Assembly (NCBI RefSeq): GCF_000469135.2
Contig: NZ_CP048117.1
Location: forward strand, 3,385,501 to 3,449,500
Length of the DNA: 64,000 bases
DNA from: Bacillus sp. SB49
GTDB taxonomy: Bacteria; Bacillota; Bacilli; Bacillales; Halobacillaceae
Direction: 5' to 3'
Below are positions 8,976 through 17,678 of the stretch, piece by piece. A program made the translations under genes and the position numbers. How positions within the stretch are numbered: the first letter of the stretch is position 1; the number at the start of each line of letters is the position of its first letter. The notes beneath the pieces were generated by a model. That model worked only from the letters and a program-made list of their open reading frames with translations, made no database searches and was not told the DNA's origin.

Positions 8976-9491
8976 TTACACCCATTCGATCAGTCCGTCG
9001 ATGAATGCTGTTTCGTCCTTATACACCTTATATAAAAAATACGTTAGCACAATCAGGGGAAACAAGAAAGAATCTTCAGTGACATCCTCAGAAACCGACA
9101 GATCCGCCCCCGTCTTCCATGTAAAAGGACGAATAACCGCCAGCTCTTTCTTTTTTGTTTTTACTTCTATTTCCTTATTCCAGTTCTCCTCCAGCTTTAC
9201 GGCGTCTCCCCGTACCTCCCCTTCCACACAGAAATAAAGCAGACTTTTCAAGGGGTTGTCTTTAAAGATGAATTCCATGCCTGAGATGGAATAACGATAC
9301 GCAGCAAAAAGGATGCGTCCCTTCTGAATACCGAAAGAAACCTCCTGAGAACGAAAGGAAAAAAGAAAATTATTCTCCTTTTCCAAGCCTCTTTTGGAAG
9401 TTTTATAAATTTCACCGATCACTTCTCCACAATCATTACTTACACAGATGCCACGTCGTTCCTTATCCTTAGCAATTTTGTACCCGCGCAT
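8976..9491 (-). CDS. Hypothetical protein
   Basis: 171 residues, not recognised. It is rich in charged residues and predicted beta strands, with one moderately hydrophobic stretch near the C-terminus (SFLFPLIVLTYFLYKVY). No signal peptide or catalytic motif is seen. The repeated short strand pattern around a lysine-rich centre is compatible with a tubby/LURP-like phospholipid-binding fold, but this is only an impression. The ATG at 9491 is used because GGGAGGG lies 7 bases before it. The gene stands alone between the ribD leader and the divergent glucosidase gene. Confidence 0.6.
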   Translation of the reverse strand: MRGYKIAKDKERRGICVSNDCGEVIGEIYKTSKRGLEKENNFLFSFRSQEVSFGIQKGRILFAAYRYSISGMEFIFKDNPLKSLLYFCVEGEVRGDAVKLEENWNKEIEVKTKKKELAVIRPFTWKTGADLSVSEDVTEDSFLFPLIVLTYFLYKVYKDETAFIDGLIEWV

Positions 9492-9601
9492 CAAATCACC
9501 CTCCCGGTATTCTCTCTTATTGCTTACGCTTGCATCATGTAATAAGTTTCACACCTCTCCCTATTGTAAATCGAAAGATATTCGATTAGGATACAAATAA
9601 A

Positions 9602-9615
9602 AGAAAACGTTTGCA
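9602..9615. promoter_or_regulatory. cre-like site upstream of the glucosidase gene
   Basis: AGAAAACGTTTGCA has the AAACGTTTGC core of catabolite-responsive elements but lacks the leading T of the consensus TGWNANCGNTNWCA. It lies 127 bases before the glucosidase start, plausible for CcpA control. Confidence 0.4.
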
Positions 9616-9689
9616 CAAAAAGGCTTATCTTAAAGTGGATGTTTTTTGATTTTTCTATATAATCAGTACTATATAGATATCCTTCGTCA

Positions 9690-9705
9690 TGCAATCGATT
9701 GCATT
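9690..9705. promoter_or_regulatory. LacI-family (MalR-like) operator
   Basis: ATGCAATCGATTGCAT is a perfect 16-bp palindrome with the central CG typical of LacI/GalR operators. It sits about 30 bases after a TATAAT (9658-9663) and 37 bases before the glucosidase start, a position where a bound repressor would block transcription. Confidence 0.6.
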
Positions 9706-9741
9706 AATAATTTTATTTCCTAAAGAAATGGAGCGATGGTT

Positions 9742-11406
9742 ATGGAGCGTGTTTGGTGGAAAGAAGCGGTTGGTTACCAGGTGTACCCGCGGAGCTTTCA
9801 GGATTCGAACGGGGACGGCATCGGTGATTTACAGGGAATGATCGACCGGCTCGACTATTTGAAAGAAATGGGCATCGATTTTATTTGGATTTGTCCAATG
9901 TACAAATCTCCGAAAGACGACAACGGTTATGATATTTCTGATTACCAGGATATTCTTGAAGAATTCGGTACGATGGATGATTTTGACCGTCTATTGGAGG
10001 AAGTCCACCAACGCGGGATGAAGCTGATCATTGATTTGGTTTTGAACCATACGAGCGATGAACACCCTTGGTTTATGGAATCAAGGCAGTCGAAAGACAA
10101 TCCAAAACGCGACTGGTATATTTGGAAGGATGGGAAAGAAGGAAGCGAGCCGAACAACTGGGAGAGTATTTTTGATGGATCGGCGTGGGAATGGGATGAA
10201 AAGACGGAGCAGTACTACCTTCACGTTTTCTCTACAAAGCAGCCGGATTTGAACTGGGAGAACGCCGAAGTAAGGAAGGCGCTCTACGATACGGTCAACT
10301 GGTGGCTCGAGAAAGGGATCGACGGTTTCCGCATTGATGCAATCAGCCATATCAAGAAGCGGCCGGGGTTTCCTGATATGCCGAATCCAAAGAAAGAGAA
10401 GTACGTCTCCTCCTTCGATATGCATATGAATCAGGAAGGTATCCACGAGTTCCTTCAAGAATTCAAGGAGGAAACCTATTCGAATTACGACGTCATGACC
10501 GTTGGAGAAGCGAACGGAGTCAGCGCAGATGAAGCGGATTTATGGGTCGGCGAGAATGGGAAGATGGATATGATCTTCCAATTTGAACACTTGGACTTGT
10601 GGGATCAGAATGCCGAACAGCAGTTGGATATTCCCGGACTGAAAAAAGTACTGACCCGTTGGCAGAAAGGCTTGGAAGGAGACGGGTGGAATGCACTCTT
10701 CGTAGAGAACCATGACAAAGCCCGTGTCGTGTCCACATGGGGAGATGATGAAGTGTACTGGAGGGAAAGTGCCACCTCCATCGCAACTATGTATTTCCTT
10801 ATGCAGGGCACACCCTATATTTACCAAGGACAGGAAATCGGCATGACGAATTTCGCCTTCCCTTCCATCGAAGACTACGATGATGTGGCTGCAAAGAATT
10901 TGTATCAGAAGAAAAAGGAACAGGGAGTCCCTCATGAAGAAATCATGGAAATTCTTTGGAATACATCTCGGGATAACAGTCGGACTCCTATGCAGTGGAG
11001 CGATGAACCGAATGCGGGATTCACTACTGGAGATCCGTGGATCCAAGTCAATCCAAACTACCAGACCATTAATGTCGCTGATCAGGAAAACAACCCCGCA
11101 TCGATTCTTAATCATTACAAGAATCTGATCCGCCTGAAGAAAGACCATGATCTTTTCACATACGGCACGTACGAATTGATCATGGAAGACGATCCACACA
11201 TTTACGCATACACGCGTACGCTCCATGACAAGACAGCGATCGTCTTTGCTAATTTGACCGGCAGCGTCGCCCGTGTTCAATCTTCTTTCTCCCTCGATTC
11301 CAGTGCTCTCGTCTTGTCCAATATGGAAGTACCAAAGCATATACAAGCAAAGGAATTTCCACTCAAACCGTTTGAAGCACGTGTATATATCGTTTCAAAC
11401 AACTAA
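9742..11406 (+). CDS. malL: GH13 alpha-glucosidase (oligo-1,6-glucosidase type)
   Basis: 554 residues, cytosolic, no signal peptide. It hydrolyses short malto- or isomalto-oligosaccharides from the non-reducing end. GH13 regions are clear: region I DLVLNHTSDEHPW, nucleophile Asp199 (GFRIDAISH), acid/base Glu256 (VGEANG), transition-state Asp325 (VENHDKAR). Residue 200 is Ala; alpha-1,6-preferring Bacillus enzymes usually have Val there, so alpha-1,4 activity is likely too. The ATG at 9742 lies 8 bases after GGAG; the ATG at 9736 is too close. The palindromic operator upstream suggests sugar-induced control. Confidence 0.9.
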   Translation: MERVWWKEAVGYQVYPRSFQDSNGDGIGDLQGMIDRLDYLKEMGIDFIWICPMYKSPKDDNGYDISDYQDILEEFGTMDDFDRLLEEVHQRGMKLIIDLVLNHTSDEHPWFMESRQSKDNPKRDWYIWKDGKEGSEPNNWESIFDGSAWEWDEKTEQYYLHVFSTKQPDLNWENAEVRKALYDTVNWWLEKGIDGFRIDAISHIKKRPGFPDMPNPKKEKYVSSFDMHMNQEGIHEFLQEFKEETYSNYDVMTVGEANGVSADEADLWVGENGKMDMIFQFEHLDLWDQNAEQQLDIPGLKKVLTRWQKGLEGDGWNALFVENHDKARVVSTWGDDEVYWRESATSIATMYFLMQGTPYIYQGQEIGMTNFAFPSIEDYDDVAAKNLYQKKKEQGVPHEEIMEILWNTSRDNSRTPMQWSDEPNAGFTTGDPWIQVNPNYQTINVADQENNPASILNHYKNLIRLKKDHDLFTYGTYELIMEDDPHIYAYTRTLHDKTAIVFANLTGSVARVQSSFSLDSSALVLSNMEVPKHIQAKEFPLKPFEARVYIVSNN

Positions 11407-11415
11407 ATACAACAG

Positions 11416-11462
11416 AAAAAAGGAGTGTCTCCCGCCGCAAAAGCCAGAGACACTCCTTTTTT
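11416..11462. terminator. Bidirectional terminator between glucosidase and osmC genes
   Basis: A 16-bp inverted repeat (11416-11431 with 11447-11462, GGAGTGTCTC core) with A and T runs on the two sides serves both convergent genes. Confidence 0.9.
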
Positions 11463-11917
11463 TATTCAGCATCGGCGATCCTTACATCCGCCTCCAGACG
11501 AAGTTCAACATTTCCTTCGATCGCGCGGGAGATCATACAGCTTTTTTCTGCCTTCTCCACCAAACGGTTCAGCTTGGATAATTGCTTTTCATCAGAATCG
11601 GACTTTAAAACGACGCGTGGACGATGGATAATCGTCTTATAAGTAAAAACACCATTGGTAACGTCGACAATTCCTTCCGAGTCCATATCCATTTCCTGCA
11701 AAGGCAGGTCGGCACGCTCAATCATGGCGGCCAGACTTATGATATAGCACGTTGAAGCTGCTCCCAACAGCATTTCGTCGGGGTTCGTGCCTACTTCAGG
11801 CCCGTCCATGCTTGCGGGTATGGATATTTTCGTCTTTAAGTTTCCTGCATCGATATGGCCGACTTCGTTGCGTCCTCCCGGCCATTCGGCTTTCAAGTAA
11901 AAATGATGATCTGCCAT
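11462..11917 (-). CDS. OsmC/Ohr family protein
   Basis: 151 residues. OsmC-fold proteins reduce organic hydroperoxides with two cysteines. Both are present: GAASTCYIISLA (about residue 57) and EKSCMISRAI (about 127). The first Cys lies in an alpha-helix after PDEMLLGA as in the family. It closes a minus-strand set SE1561-GNAT-OsmC (gap 18 bases to the GNAT gene) that ends in the bidirectional terminator. Start ATG 11917 is preceded by GGAGAGG. Confidence 0.85.
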   Translation of the reverse strand: MADHHFYLKAEWPGGRNEVGHIDAGNLKTKISIPASMDGPEVGTNPDEMLLGAASTCYIISLAAMIERADLPLQEMDMDSEGIVDVTNGVFTYKTIIHRPRVVLKSDSDEKQLSKLNRLVEKAEKSCMISRAIEGNVELRLEADVRIADAE

Positions 11918-11935
11918 TCTATTTCCTCTCCTTAT

Positions 11936-12409
11936 CTAAGGGGTCCTCGATCCTTGATGCTCCATAGCGATAAAATCAAACACATCTCCATTTGTCGCCT
12001 GCTCGAAACTCTTCGTGCAAGAAAAACCGCACCGCTCATAAACACGAATCGCCCGTTTATTAAAAGCGGCTACAGCTAAAGTGAAGCGTCTGTTTCCGTA
12101 CAGGGACCGGCCAAACAGAAGCACTTGTTTGAGAAAGTATTCCCCTTCGCCTTTCCCGGTACGTTCCGGATGCAGTCCCAGGCTGATGTCCACAGCTGTG
12201 TTCTTGGTAAAGCTGAAAAACCCAATGAGGCTTCCTCCCTGGCTGACACTGTACGTCTCTGGATTTCTTCTAACTGGATCAATGAATTCCACGTAATCCT
12301 CTTCATCCGCTGTCATGTCATAAAAGTCATAAGGGGCAGGGTACTTCCATTCGGCGATCGTTTCCGCCTCCTGCTGGGTCATTTTGGTGAACTTCCAGAT
12401 ATCATTCAT
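11936..12409 (-). CDS. GNAT family N-acetyltransferase
   Basis: 157 residues with a single GNAT domain. The acetyl-CoA loop appears as PERTGKGEGEYFL, followed by the usual AVAAFNKRAIRVYERCGF motif (beta5/alpha4). The acceptor is unknown; the arrangement resembles small-molecule or ribosomal-protein type acetyltransferases. The ATG at 12409 overlaps the stop of the SE1561 gene (ATGA-type overlap of 4 bases), which implies translational coupling. Confidence 0.8.
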   Translation of the reverse strand: MNDIWKFTKMTQQEAETIAEWKYPAPYDFYDMTADEEDYVEFIDPVRRNPETYSVSQGGSLIGFFSFTKNTAVDISLGLHPERTGKGEGEYFLKQVLLFGRSLYGNRRFTLAVAAFNKRAIRVYERCGFSCTKSFEQATNGDVFDFIAMEHQGSRTP

Positions 12410-12600
12410 TCGCTTTTCTCCCAGTCCTGTTTAAACCGGGTCATTTTCATCTGCAACTGTTCAATCATATCCAGGACCCTGTTGAAATCTTCCATATCCA
12501 CGTCTTCCGATTCCATGGTAGACACGACTTGATTCAACATATGAATCCGATTCTTAATGTAATGAAACTGTTCGGAAGGATGCTGTACGGCTTTGCCCAT
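12406..12600 (-). CDS. SE1561 family small protein
   Basis: 64 residues of unknown function, matching the short Firmicute family named after SE1561: starts MGKAVQHPSEQ, has a central YIKNRIHMLNQVV segment and a C-terminal helix EDFNRVLDMIEQLQMKM. It is likely all-helical, soluble, perhaps a dimer. The ATG at 12600 has GGAGGG 9 bases upstream; a 10-residue upstream extension is rejected. It is the first gene of the SE1561-GNAT-OsmC set. Confidence 0.7.
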   Translation of the reverse strand: MGKAVQHPSEQFHYIKNRIHMLNQVVSTMESEDVDMEDFNRVLDMIEQLQMKMTRFKQDWEKSE

Positions 12601-12688
12601 CGATAAAACCCTCCTGTCATAGTTAGTCACTCCATCGTTATTACTTCTATCTTAACCTGCCGGTATGTGGGTTGAAAAGAATTTGGCA

Positions 12689-12714
12689 CAAAAAAAGCGG
12701 CATACCCTGCCGCT
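12689..12714 (-). terminator. Terminator of the TerC transcript
   Basis: A 7-bp stem AGCGGCA/TGCCGCT (12696-12702 with 12708-12714) followed by eight T on the minus strand. It ends the TerC unit after the small ORF at 12727-12816. Confidence 0.85.
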
Positions 12715-12726
12715 CTTACCTTTAAC

Positions 12727-12816
12727 TTAGTTAAGAATCCTATTAAGATGTCGGACCACTACAGCTGCGGAACTCCGAACCATCAACATTACGAAGGGAG
12801 ATATAACAAACTGCAT
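12727..12816 (-). CDS. Possible 29-residue hydrophobic miniprotein downstream of terC
   Basis: The ATG at 12816 lies 13 bases after the TerC stop and 4 bases after AAGGAAAG. The ORF has 29 codons and ends at TAA 12727-12729, with the transcript terminator 12 bases further on. The product begins MQFVISPFVMLMVRSSAAVV and is hydrophobic with a basic C-terminus (RHLNRILN), as in small membrane proteins. I recognise no family. The spacing, the ribosome site and the terminator position support it; length and lack of homology evidence keep confidence low. Confidence 0.4.
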   Translation of the reverse strand: MQFVISPFVMLMVRSSAAVVVRHLNRILN

Positions 12817-12829
12817 GCTCTTTCCTTTC

Positions 12830-13603
12830 TCAGTCTTCCTGTACTTCTTTCTTTCCTGACAAGAACCACCCAAGAACGGCAATCAACACGAGGATAGAGT
12901 AGAAGATCAGCTTCCACGTCGTAGAATGAGCGAAGTGCTCATCGAGAATCTGAATATTCGGGTGGGCTAATGTAGAAACGACGAGCTTTACCCCTACCCA
13001 TCCGACGATGACAAAGGCAGCAATTTCCAATCCAGGTCGTGATTTCAACAATTTAACGAAAACGTTGGCCGCAAAACGCATGATGATGATTCCAATCATA
13101 CCTCCCGCAAGGATGACAGCGAATTGCCCACCGTCCAAACTCCCCACTTCCGGAAGAGGTGTTTCCGGCAAAGCGACTGCAAGAGCTACCGCAGCAAGAA
13201 TCGAATCGACCGCAAAGGCCAAATCAGCAAGTTCCACTTTTAAAACCGTTGCCCAGAAACCTTTCCCCCGCTGATTCTCAACGGCGACGACCTCTTCTTC
13301 TTCCTCTTTTCCACGCTCTCTCCATTTATCAAATAAGTGCTTTCCTGATATGAATAACAGATATGCAGCTCCAAGCGCCTGTACCTGCCACACATCCACA
13401 AGAAAGGAAATGACGAACAAGGAACCAAATCTAAGTATGAATGCACCAGCCAATCCGTAAAACAGCGCCTTCTTCCGCTTTTCCTCCGGCAGGTGTTTGA
13501 CCATGATTGCCAACACCAGCGCATTATCTGCTGCCAGTATACCTTCCAACCCGACTAAAACAATTAATACCCAGCCATACTCGATCAATAATTGAGCATC
13601 CAC
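12830..13603 (-). CDS. TerC family integral membrane protein (Mn2+ riboswitch-controlled)
   Basis: 257 residues with about seven membrane segments. The two acidic intramembrane motifs of the family are visible: EGILAADNALVLA (near residue 25) and ELADLAFAVDSILAA (near 140). A charged cytosolic loop (RERGKEEEEE) separates the halves. TerC proteins such as YceF and MeeY export or metalate with Mn2+. The GTG at 13603 is chosen: GGAG lies 8 bases before it and the protein then begins at the first membrane segment. The longer frame to 13735 would run through the riboswitch terminator. Confidence 0.88.
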   Translation of the reverse strand: MDAQLLIEYGWVLIVLVGLEGILAADNALVLAIMVKHLPEEKRKKALFYGLAGAFILRFGSLFVISFLVDVWQVQALGAAYLLFISGKHLFDKWRERGKEEEEEVVAVENQRGKGFWATVLKVELADLAFAVDSILAAVALAVALPETPLPEVGSLDGGQFAVILAGGMIGIIIMRFAANVFVKLLKSRPGLEIAAFVIVGWVGVKLVVSTLAHPNIQILDEHFAHSTTWKLIFYSILVLIAVLGWFLSGKKEVQED

Positions 13604-13623
13604 TATTCTGTCTCCTTTTCCAT

Positions 13624-13775
13624 TAAAAATAGTCCCGGCCACTGTGGTGGACAGGACTATAAATAAATAGACCTTTACCACAGTGGGTAAAGGTCTCGCT
13701 AACAACGAACGTTGCCAATAAAGCCGGGGATCCATCCCGAAATGACGACTTTATTGTATAAGCTACTCCCCTTTA
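13624..13775 (-). promoter_or_regulatory. yybP-ykoY Mn2+ riboswitch with expression platform
   Basis: The minus strand has the signature AAAGGGGAGTAGC (13774-13762) and the second core segment GCGAGACC. P1 is TAAAGG with CCTTTA (13770-13775 with 13688-13693). The 3' strand of P1 can instead join an 11-bp hairpin (13669-13679 with 13686-13696). A terminator hairpin ATAGTCC/GGACTAT with a T run (13624-13660) follows. A 9-base segment in the first hairpin (13678-13686) is exactly complementary to one in the terminator (13639-13647), giving an antiterminator. Confidence 0.9.
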
Positions 13776-13921
13776 AGGAACGCTGAATCTATTCCTATCA
13801 TAGCACGCGACCTTCGAAAGTCAACGGCTTTCACCCACTTTTTTACAACCTTAGTATGGAGCATAGGACTAAGCTTATACAAAAGGATTAAATGAGCGTT
13901 TGATGAACAGGACAGCAGTCG

Positions 13922-15151
13922 TCATTCCCCTGCCTTCTCTTCAAATAACCGGGAGATTTCTACAATGGTACGGGTTGCTTTCTCCATGCTTTCCAAGGAA
14001 ATGTACTCGTATTTGCCGTGGAAGTTCTCCCCGCCTGTGAAAATGTTCGGAGTCGGCAGCCCCATGTAGGATAATTGGGAACCATCCGTTCCGCCACGGA
14101 TCGGTTTGACTAGTGGTTCGATTTCCAAATTCTCCATCGCCTCGTAGGCAATATCGACGATGTGCTTCACAGGAGCAATCTTCTCGCCCATATTATAATA
14201 CTGATCATTGATTTCCAGGGAAACGCGGTGCTTTCCGTATGCGTCTTCCAATTCTGCGGCCAATCGTTTCAGGTTTTGTTTCCTGTTTTCAAACTCTGCT
14301 TTATCATGATCACGGATCAAATAGTTAAGTACCGCCTCCTCCACATCGCCTTTGAACGTATGCAGATGATAAAAGCCTTCATATTCTTCGGTATGTTCCG
14401 GCGCTTCGTTCTGAGGGAGCTGCTGCTGGAATTCCACAGCCAGTTTCAGCGCGTTTACCATTTTCCCTTTAGCCGTGCCCGGATGCACGCTGTGACCATG
14501 GAACGTCACGCGGGCAGCTGCGGCATTAAAGCTTTCATATTGCAGCTCGCCTACCGGACCCCCGTCTACGGTATAAGCATAGGAGGCTGCAAACCTGTTG
14601 ACATCAAACTTATGGGGCCCCCGTCCGATTTCTTCATCCGGCGTGAATGCGACGCGGATTTCTCCATGCTTTATTTCCGGATGCTGAATCAAATAATCCA
14701 TCGCGGTCATGATTTCCGTAATTCCGGCTTTATTATCAGCACCAAGTAATGTCGTGCCATCTGTGGTGATGAGCGTCTCTCCTTTATATGTAGCAAGTTC
14801 AGGAAATTCATCCGGTGTAAGGGCTGTACTTTCGTTCAGTTGAACCGGTCCTCCCTCATATTTAATGATCTGTGGATTTACTCCTTCACCTGTAAAATCA
14901 GTAGCTGTGTCGATGTGAGCAAGAAAGCCGATTGTCGGTACTTCCTTCTTTGTGTTTGCAGGCAGTGTAGCCATCACATACGCATGCTCATCTATGGTTA
15001 CATCCTCCATCCCGATGGCTTTCAATTCCTCCACTAACTGACGTGCCAAATCCCATTGCCCGTCGGTGGATGGTGTCTGACTGCTTTCCTCATTGGATTG
15101 AGTATTCATCTTCACATAAGAAATGAAACGTTCTAACAATTCCTTCTGCAT
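13922..15151 (-). CDS. pepT: Peptidase T (tripeptide aminopeptidase)
   Basis: 409 residues, M20B family. It cleaves the N-terminal residue of tripeptides in the cytosol with two zinc ions. Ligand motifs are all seen: [12 protein letters not shown] (His), [10 protein letters not shown] (bridging Asp), [10 protein letters not shown] (catalytic Glu and ligand), and [16 protein letters not shown] near the C-terminus (His). Length matches the family. ATG 15151 follows GGAGGATACC. It is divergent from the AI-2E-type exporter gene and appears monocistronic. Confidence 0.96.
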   Translation of the reverse strand: MQKELLERFISYVKMNTQSNEESSQTPSTDGQWDLARQLVEELKAIGMEDVTIDEHAYVMATLPANTKKEVPTIGFLAHIDTATDFTGEGVNPQIIKYEGGPVQLNESTALTPDEFPELATYKGETLITTDGTTLLGADNKAGITEIMTAMDYLIQHPEIKHGEIRVAFTPDEEIGRGPHKFDVNRFAASYAYTVDGGPVGELQYESFNAAAARVTFHGHSVHPGTAKGKMVNALKLAVEFQQQLPQNEAPEHTEEYEGFYHLHTFKGDVEEAVLNYLIRDHDKAEFENRKQNLKRLAAELEDAYGKHRVSLEINDQYYNMGEKIAPVKHIVDIAYEAMENLEIEPLVKPIRGGTDGSQLSYMGLPTPNIFTGGENFHGKYEYISLESMEKATRTIVEISRLFEEKAGE

Positions 15152-15299
15152 ATCGGTATCCTCCTTCTAGTGTTCTATACCAAGTGTAGCGATTTCAAGC
15201 TCCTAAAGTAAGTGTACTGCTTCACGTCATTTTTTGGTATTCTTATTATATAAAACAAACATCCTTCCAAAAAAACTTTCCATAAAGGTGTGTGTGTCC

Positions 15300-16370
15300 T
15301 TGATACATAAGCGTTGGTTCCAAGCCCTTGTGGCTGCCGTTTTAGTCGTATTACTCATTCTTCTGCTGCATGAAATCAGTTTTTTCTTTGAACCTGTCCT
15401 GACATATATCGGTGCAATCGCCGTACCGCTGATCGGAGGAGGGATTCTTTTCTATATATCACGTCCAATTATGCACTTCCTTGAGAAGAACCGCATCCCT
15501 CGTGTACTGGCAATTATCATTGTCTTCGCGTTATTCCTGTTTATCGGGTTTCTGATCAGCCGCTTCATCGCTCCGATCGCTCAGGAGCAGTTTACCAGGC
15601 TGATCGATAACATTCCTGCAATGGCAAATGCGGTCAGTGATGCTGTCACCTACTGGCAGCAGAATCAGGATATTATTCCGGATGAATTCAATGACACCAT
15701 CTCAGGATTTGCCGAGAACCTGGAGTCTTATGTTCAAAACGCATCGATGATCATCATCAACTTCATCAGCCAGCTCATCGGTTTTGTGTTTGCTCTCGTA
15801 TTGATTCCATTCTTCCTTTTCTTCATGTTGAAGGACGGAGATAAGCTCGTACCATTTATTACTCAATTCTTGCCTGAGAAAACAGCTGAAAGCTTCCGTA
15901 AACTTTCGGGATCAGTAGACCGGACCTTGAATTCCTTTATTCTCGGGCAGCTTACCGTGAGTATCGTCGTCGGGCTGCTTCTGTTGATCGGCTACTTAAT
16001 TATAGGGCTGAAATATTCTTTGACACTCTCCTTGTTTGCAATGGCAATGAACGTCATTCCGTTCGTCGGACCATTTCTAGCGGTCATCCCGGCTATTCTG
16101 GTTGCCTTTTTCCAGGACCCGATGCTTGCCGTATGGGTAGCTGTCATTACCGTTATCGCCCAACAGCTGGAAGGCAACTTCGTATCTCCTAACGTGATGG
16201 GTAAAGCATTAAGCATCCATCCGCTGACAATCATCACACTGATCCTGGCTGCCGGCAGCCTGGCCGGTTTCATCGGGTTATTGTTCGCGATTCCTGCCTA
16301 TGCCGTCATTAAAACAGTCATCAGCCACTTCTATCATGAGTGGATAGAACGAAAGTCAGAGACAACTTAA
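15300..16370 (+). CDS. AI-2E family transporter (YtvI/YueF-like)
   Basis: About 356 residues with the family layout: two N-terminal membrane segments, a soluble amphipathic part (residues near 80-150), then five or six segments ending AAGSLAGFIGLLFAIPAYAVIKT. Members export diverse small solutes or act as Na+/H+ antiporters; the substrate here is unknown. Start is uncertain. AAAGGTG favours the TTG at 15300 (9 bases away) over in-frame GTGs at 15288 and 15294. A terminator follows, then the MFS gene. Confidence 0.8.
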   Translation: MIHKRWFQALVAAVLVVLLILLLHEISFFFEPVLTYIGAIAVPLIGGGILFYISRPIMHFLEKNRIPRVLAIIIVFALFLFIGFLISRFIAPIAQEQFTRLIDNIPAMANAVSDAVTYWQQNQDIIPDEFNDTISGFAENLESYVQNASMIIINFISQLIGFVFALVLIPFFLFFMLKDGDKLVPFITQFLPEKTAESFRKLSGSVDRTLNSFILGQLTVSIVVGLLLLIGYLIIGLKYSLTLSLFAMAMNVIPFVGPFLAVIPAILVAFFQDPMLAVWVAVITVIAQQLEGNFVSPNVMGKALSIHPLTIITLILAAGSLAGFIGLLFAIPAYAVIKTVISHFYHEWIERKSETT

Positions 16371-16380
16371 GATTCCAGTG

Positions 16381-16418
16381 AAGCCTGTCGTGCTCTGTGC
16401 ATGACGGGTTTCCTTTTT
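16381..16418 (+). terminator. Terminator after the AI-2E family gene
   Basis: A 13-bp stem with three G-U pairs (16381-16393 with 16399-16411) and a 5-base loop, then CC and five T. Confidence 0.75.
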
Positions 16419-16441
16419 GACAGAAAGAGAGGACCATTAAA

Positions 16442-17635
16442 ATGACACATTCTACACAACAGAAGCTATGGACGCTGCCATTCATTTTCCTGATCATTGC
16501 CAACCTGTTCACATTCATGAGTTTTCAAATGCTTCTCCCTAACTTACCTCCATACATAGAATCCATTGGTGGAACCAGCCTTCAGGTAGGACTTATCACG
16601 ACGACCTTCGCCTTTGCTGCAATCATCATCCGGCCGTTCATCGGTCATATGCTCATGACAAGGCCGCGCAAGGTACTCGTCATGGTCGGATCCGTATCCT
16701 TACTGATCATGACCGTATTGTACCCGGTCACTCAGGTTGTCGTCGCACTCCTGATCATCCGATTCATCCACGGAATCGCCTGGGGGTGGTCCACCACCGT
16801 CAACGGTACCGCCGCCGTCGACCTCGTACCAAGGCGCAGGGTCGGGGAAGGCATGGGCTATTTCGGACTGTCCGTTACAGTCGGTATGATTATGGCACCC
16901 AGTATCGGTATCTTCCTTTATCAGAACTACTCTTTCGATCTCCTCGTGTGGATTTCTGCGGGGCTTGGAGTCATTGCCATCATCCTGTTTTCCTTCACGT
17001 CTTTTGTCACACCGCCGCAGGTCTATGAAAATCAAAAAAACCCTCCGAAATTCTCCTTCGTCGGGTCGCTTGTCGAGAAAAAGAGCTGGTATCCAGCGCT
17101 TGTCACCATCCTAAACACCTTCGGATACGGTTCTGTCATTACTTATATTGTCATCTTCGGGAATGAGCAGGGACTCAGTGGTACGTTCTTGTTTTATTTC
17201 TTTAATGCATTATTCGCCACCCTGTCGCGTCCAATCACCGGAAGGTATTTCGATAAACACGGACCTTGGAAGCTGATTATCGTTTGTTCCGGCCTGTCTT
17301 TCATCGCCATGTGGCTCCTTGCATTATCCAACTCGAACGTGGACTTGATCATCGCCGGTTCGTTGTTTGGATTAGGCTACGGCTCCATGATGCCCGCCCT
17401 GCAGGCATGGGTTATATCAAAAACGACGACCGAGCGCAGCGGAATCGCCAACGGCATGTATTATTCATCCATCGATTTAGGAATCGGGGCAAGTGCCTTC
17501 CTGCTTGGATTCGTTTATCAGTTTGTAGAGACGGCTACCTTATTTAAACTGTCCAGCTTTTTGTTCCTCGTCGTTATGATTCTTACTTTCTTAGACCAAC
17601 GAAAACAAACGGAACCGTGGCAGGCACCAAGATAG
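16442..17635 (+). CDS. MFS transporter
   Basis: 397 residues, 12 membrane segments. The MFS loop motif between segments 2 and 3 is visible as GHMLMTRPRKVL, and the motif C-like region GYFGLSVTVGMIMAPSIG is in segment 5. It resembles YfkF/YttB-like drug or metabolite exporters and is a distant relative of the MFS protein at 55868-57058 (shared AADxxPxxRxGEGMGYF pattern). The ATG at 16442 follows GAGAGGACC. The substrate is unknown. Confidence 0.85.
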   Translation: MTHSTQQKLWTLPFIFLIIANLFTFMSFQMLLPNLPPYIESIGGTSLQVGLITTTFAFAAIIIRPFIGHMLMTRPRKVLVMVGSVSLLIMTVLYPVTQVVVALLIIRFIHGIAWGWSTTVNGTAAVDLVPRRRVGEGMGYFGLSVTVGMIMAPSIGIFLYQNYSFDLLVWISAGLGVIAIILFSFTSFVTPPQVYENQKNPPKFSFVGSLVEKKSWYPALVTILNTFGYGSVITYIVIFGNEQGLSGTFLFYFFNALFATLSRPITGRYFDKHGPWKLIIVCSGLSFIAMWLLALSNSNVDLIIAGSLFGLGYGSMMPALQAWVISKTTTERSGIANGMYYSSIDLGIGASAFLLGFVYQFVETATLFKLSSFLFLVVMILTFLDQRKQTEPWQAPR

Positions 17636-17642
17636 AACAAAC

Positions 17643-17674
17643 AAATGCGGAGGACTGCTGTCCTCCGCATTTTT
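17643..17674. terminator. Terminator between MFS and GNAT genes
   Basis: A 13-bp stem (AAATGCGGAGGAC, 17643-17655, with its complement 17660-17672) and five T on the plus strand. It lies between convergent genes. Confidence 0.88.
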
Positions 17675-17678
17675 CAAT

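Noticed and set aside
10081-11346. Long minus-strand frames inside the glucosidase gene
   Set aside because: They are antisense shadows of a well-conserved GH13 gene, without ribosome sites.
13604-13735. N-terminal extension of the TerC protein
   Set aside because: It would translate the riboswitch terminator region; the GTG at 13603 has a proper ribosome site and begins at the first membrane segment.
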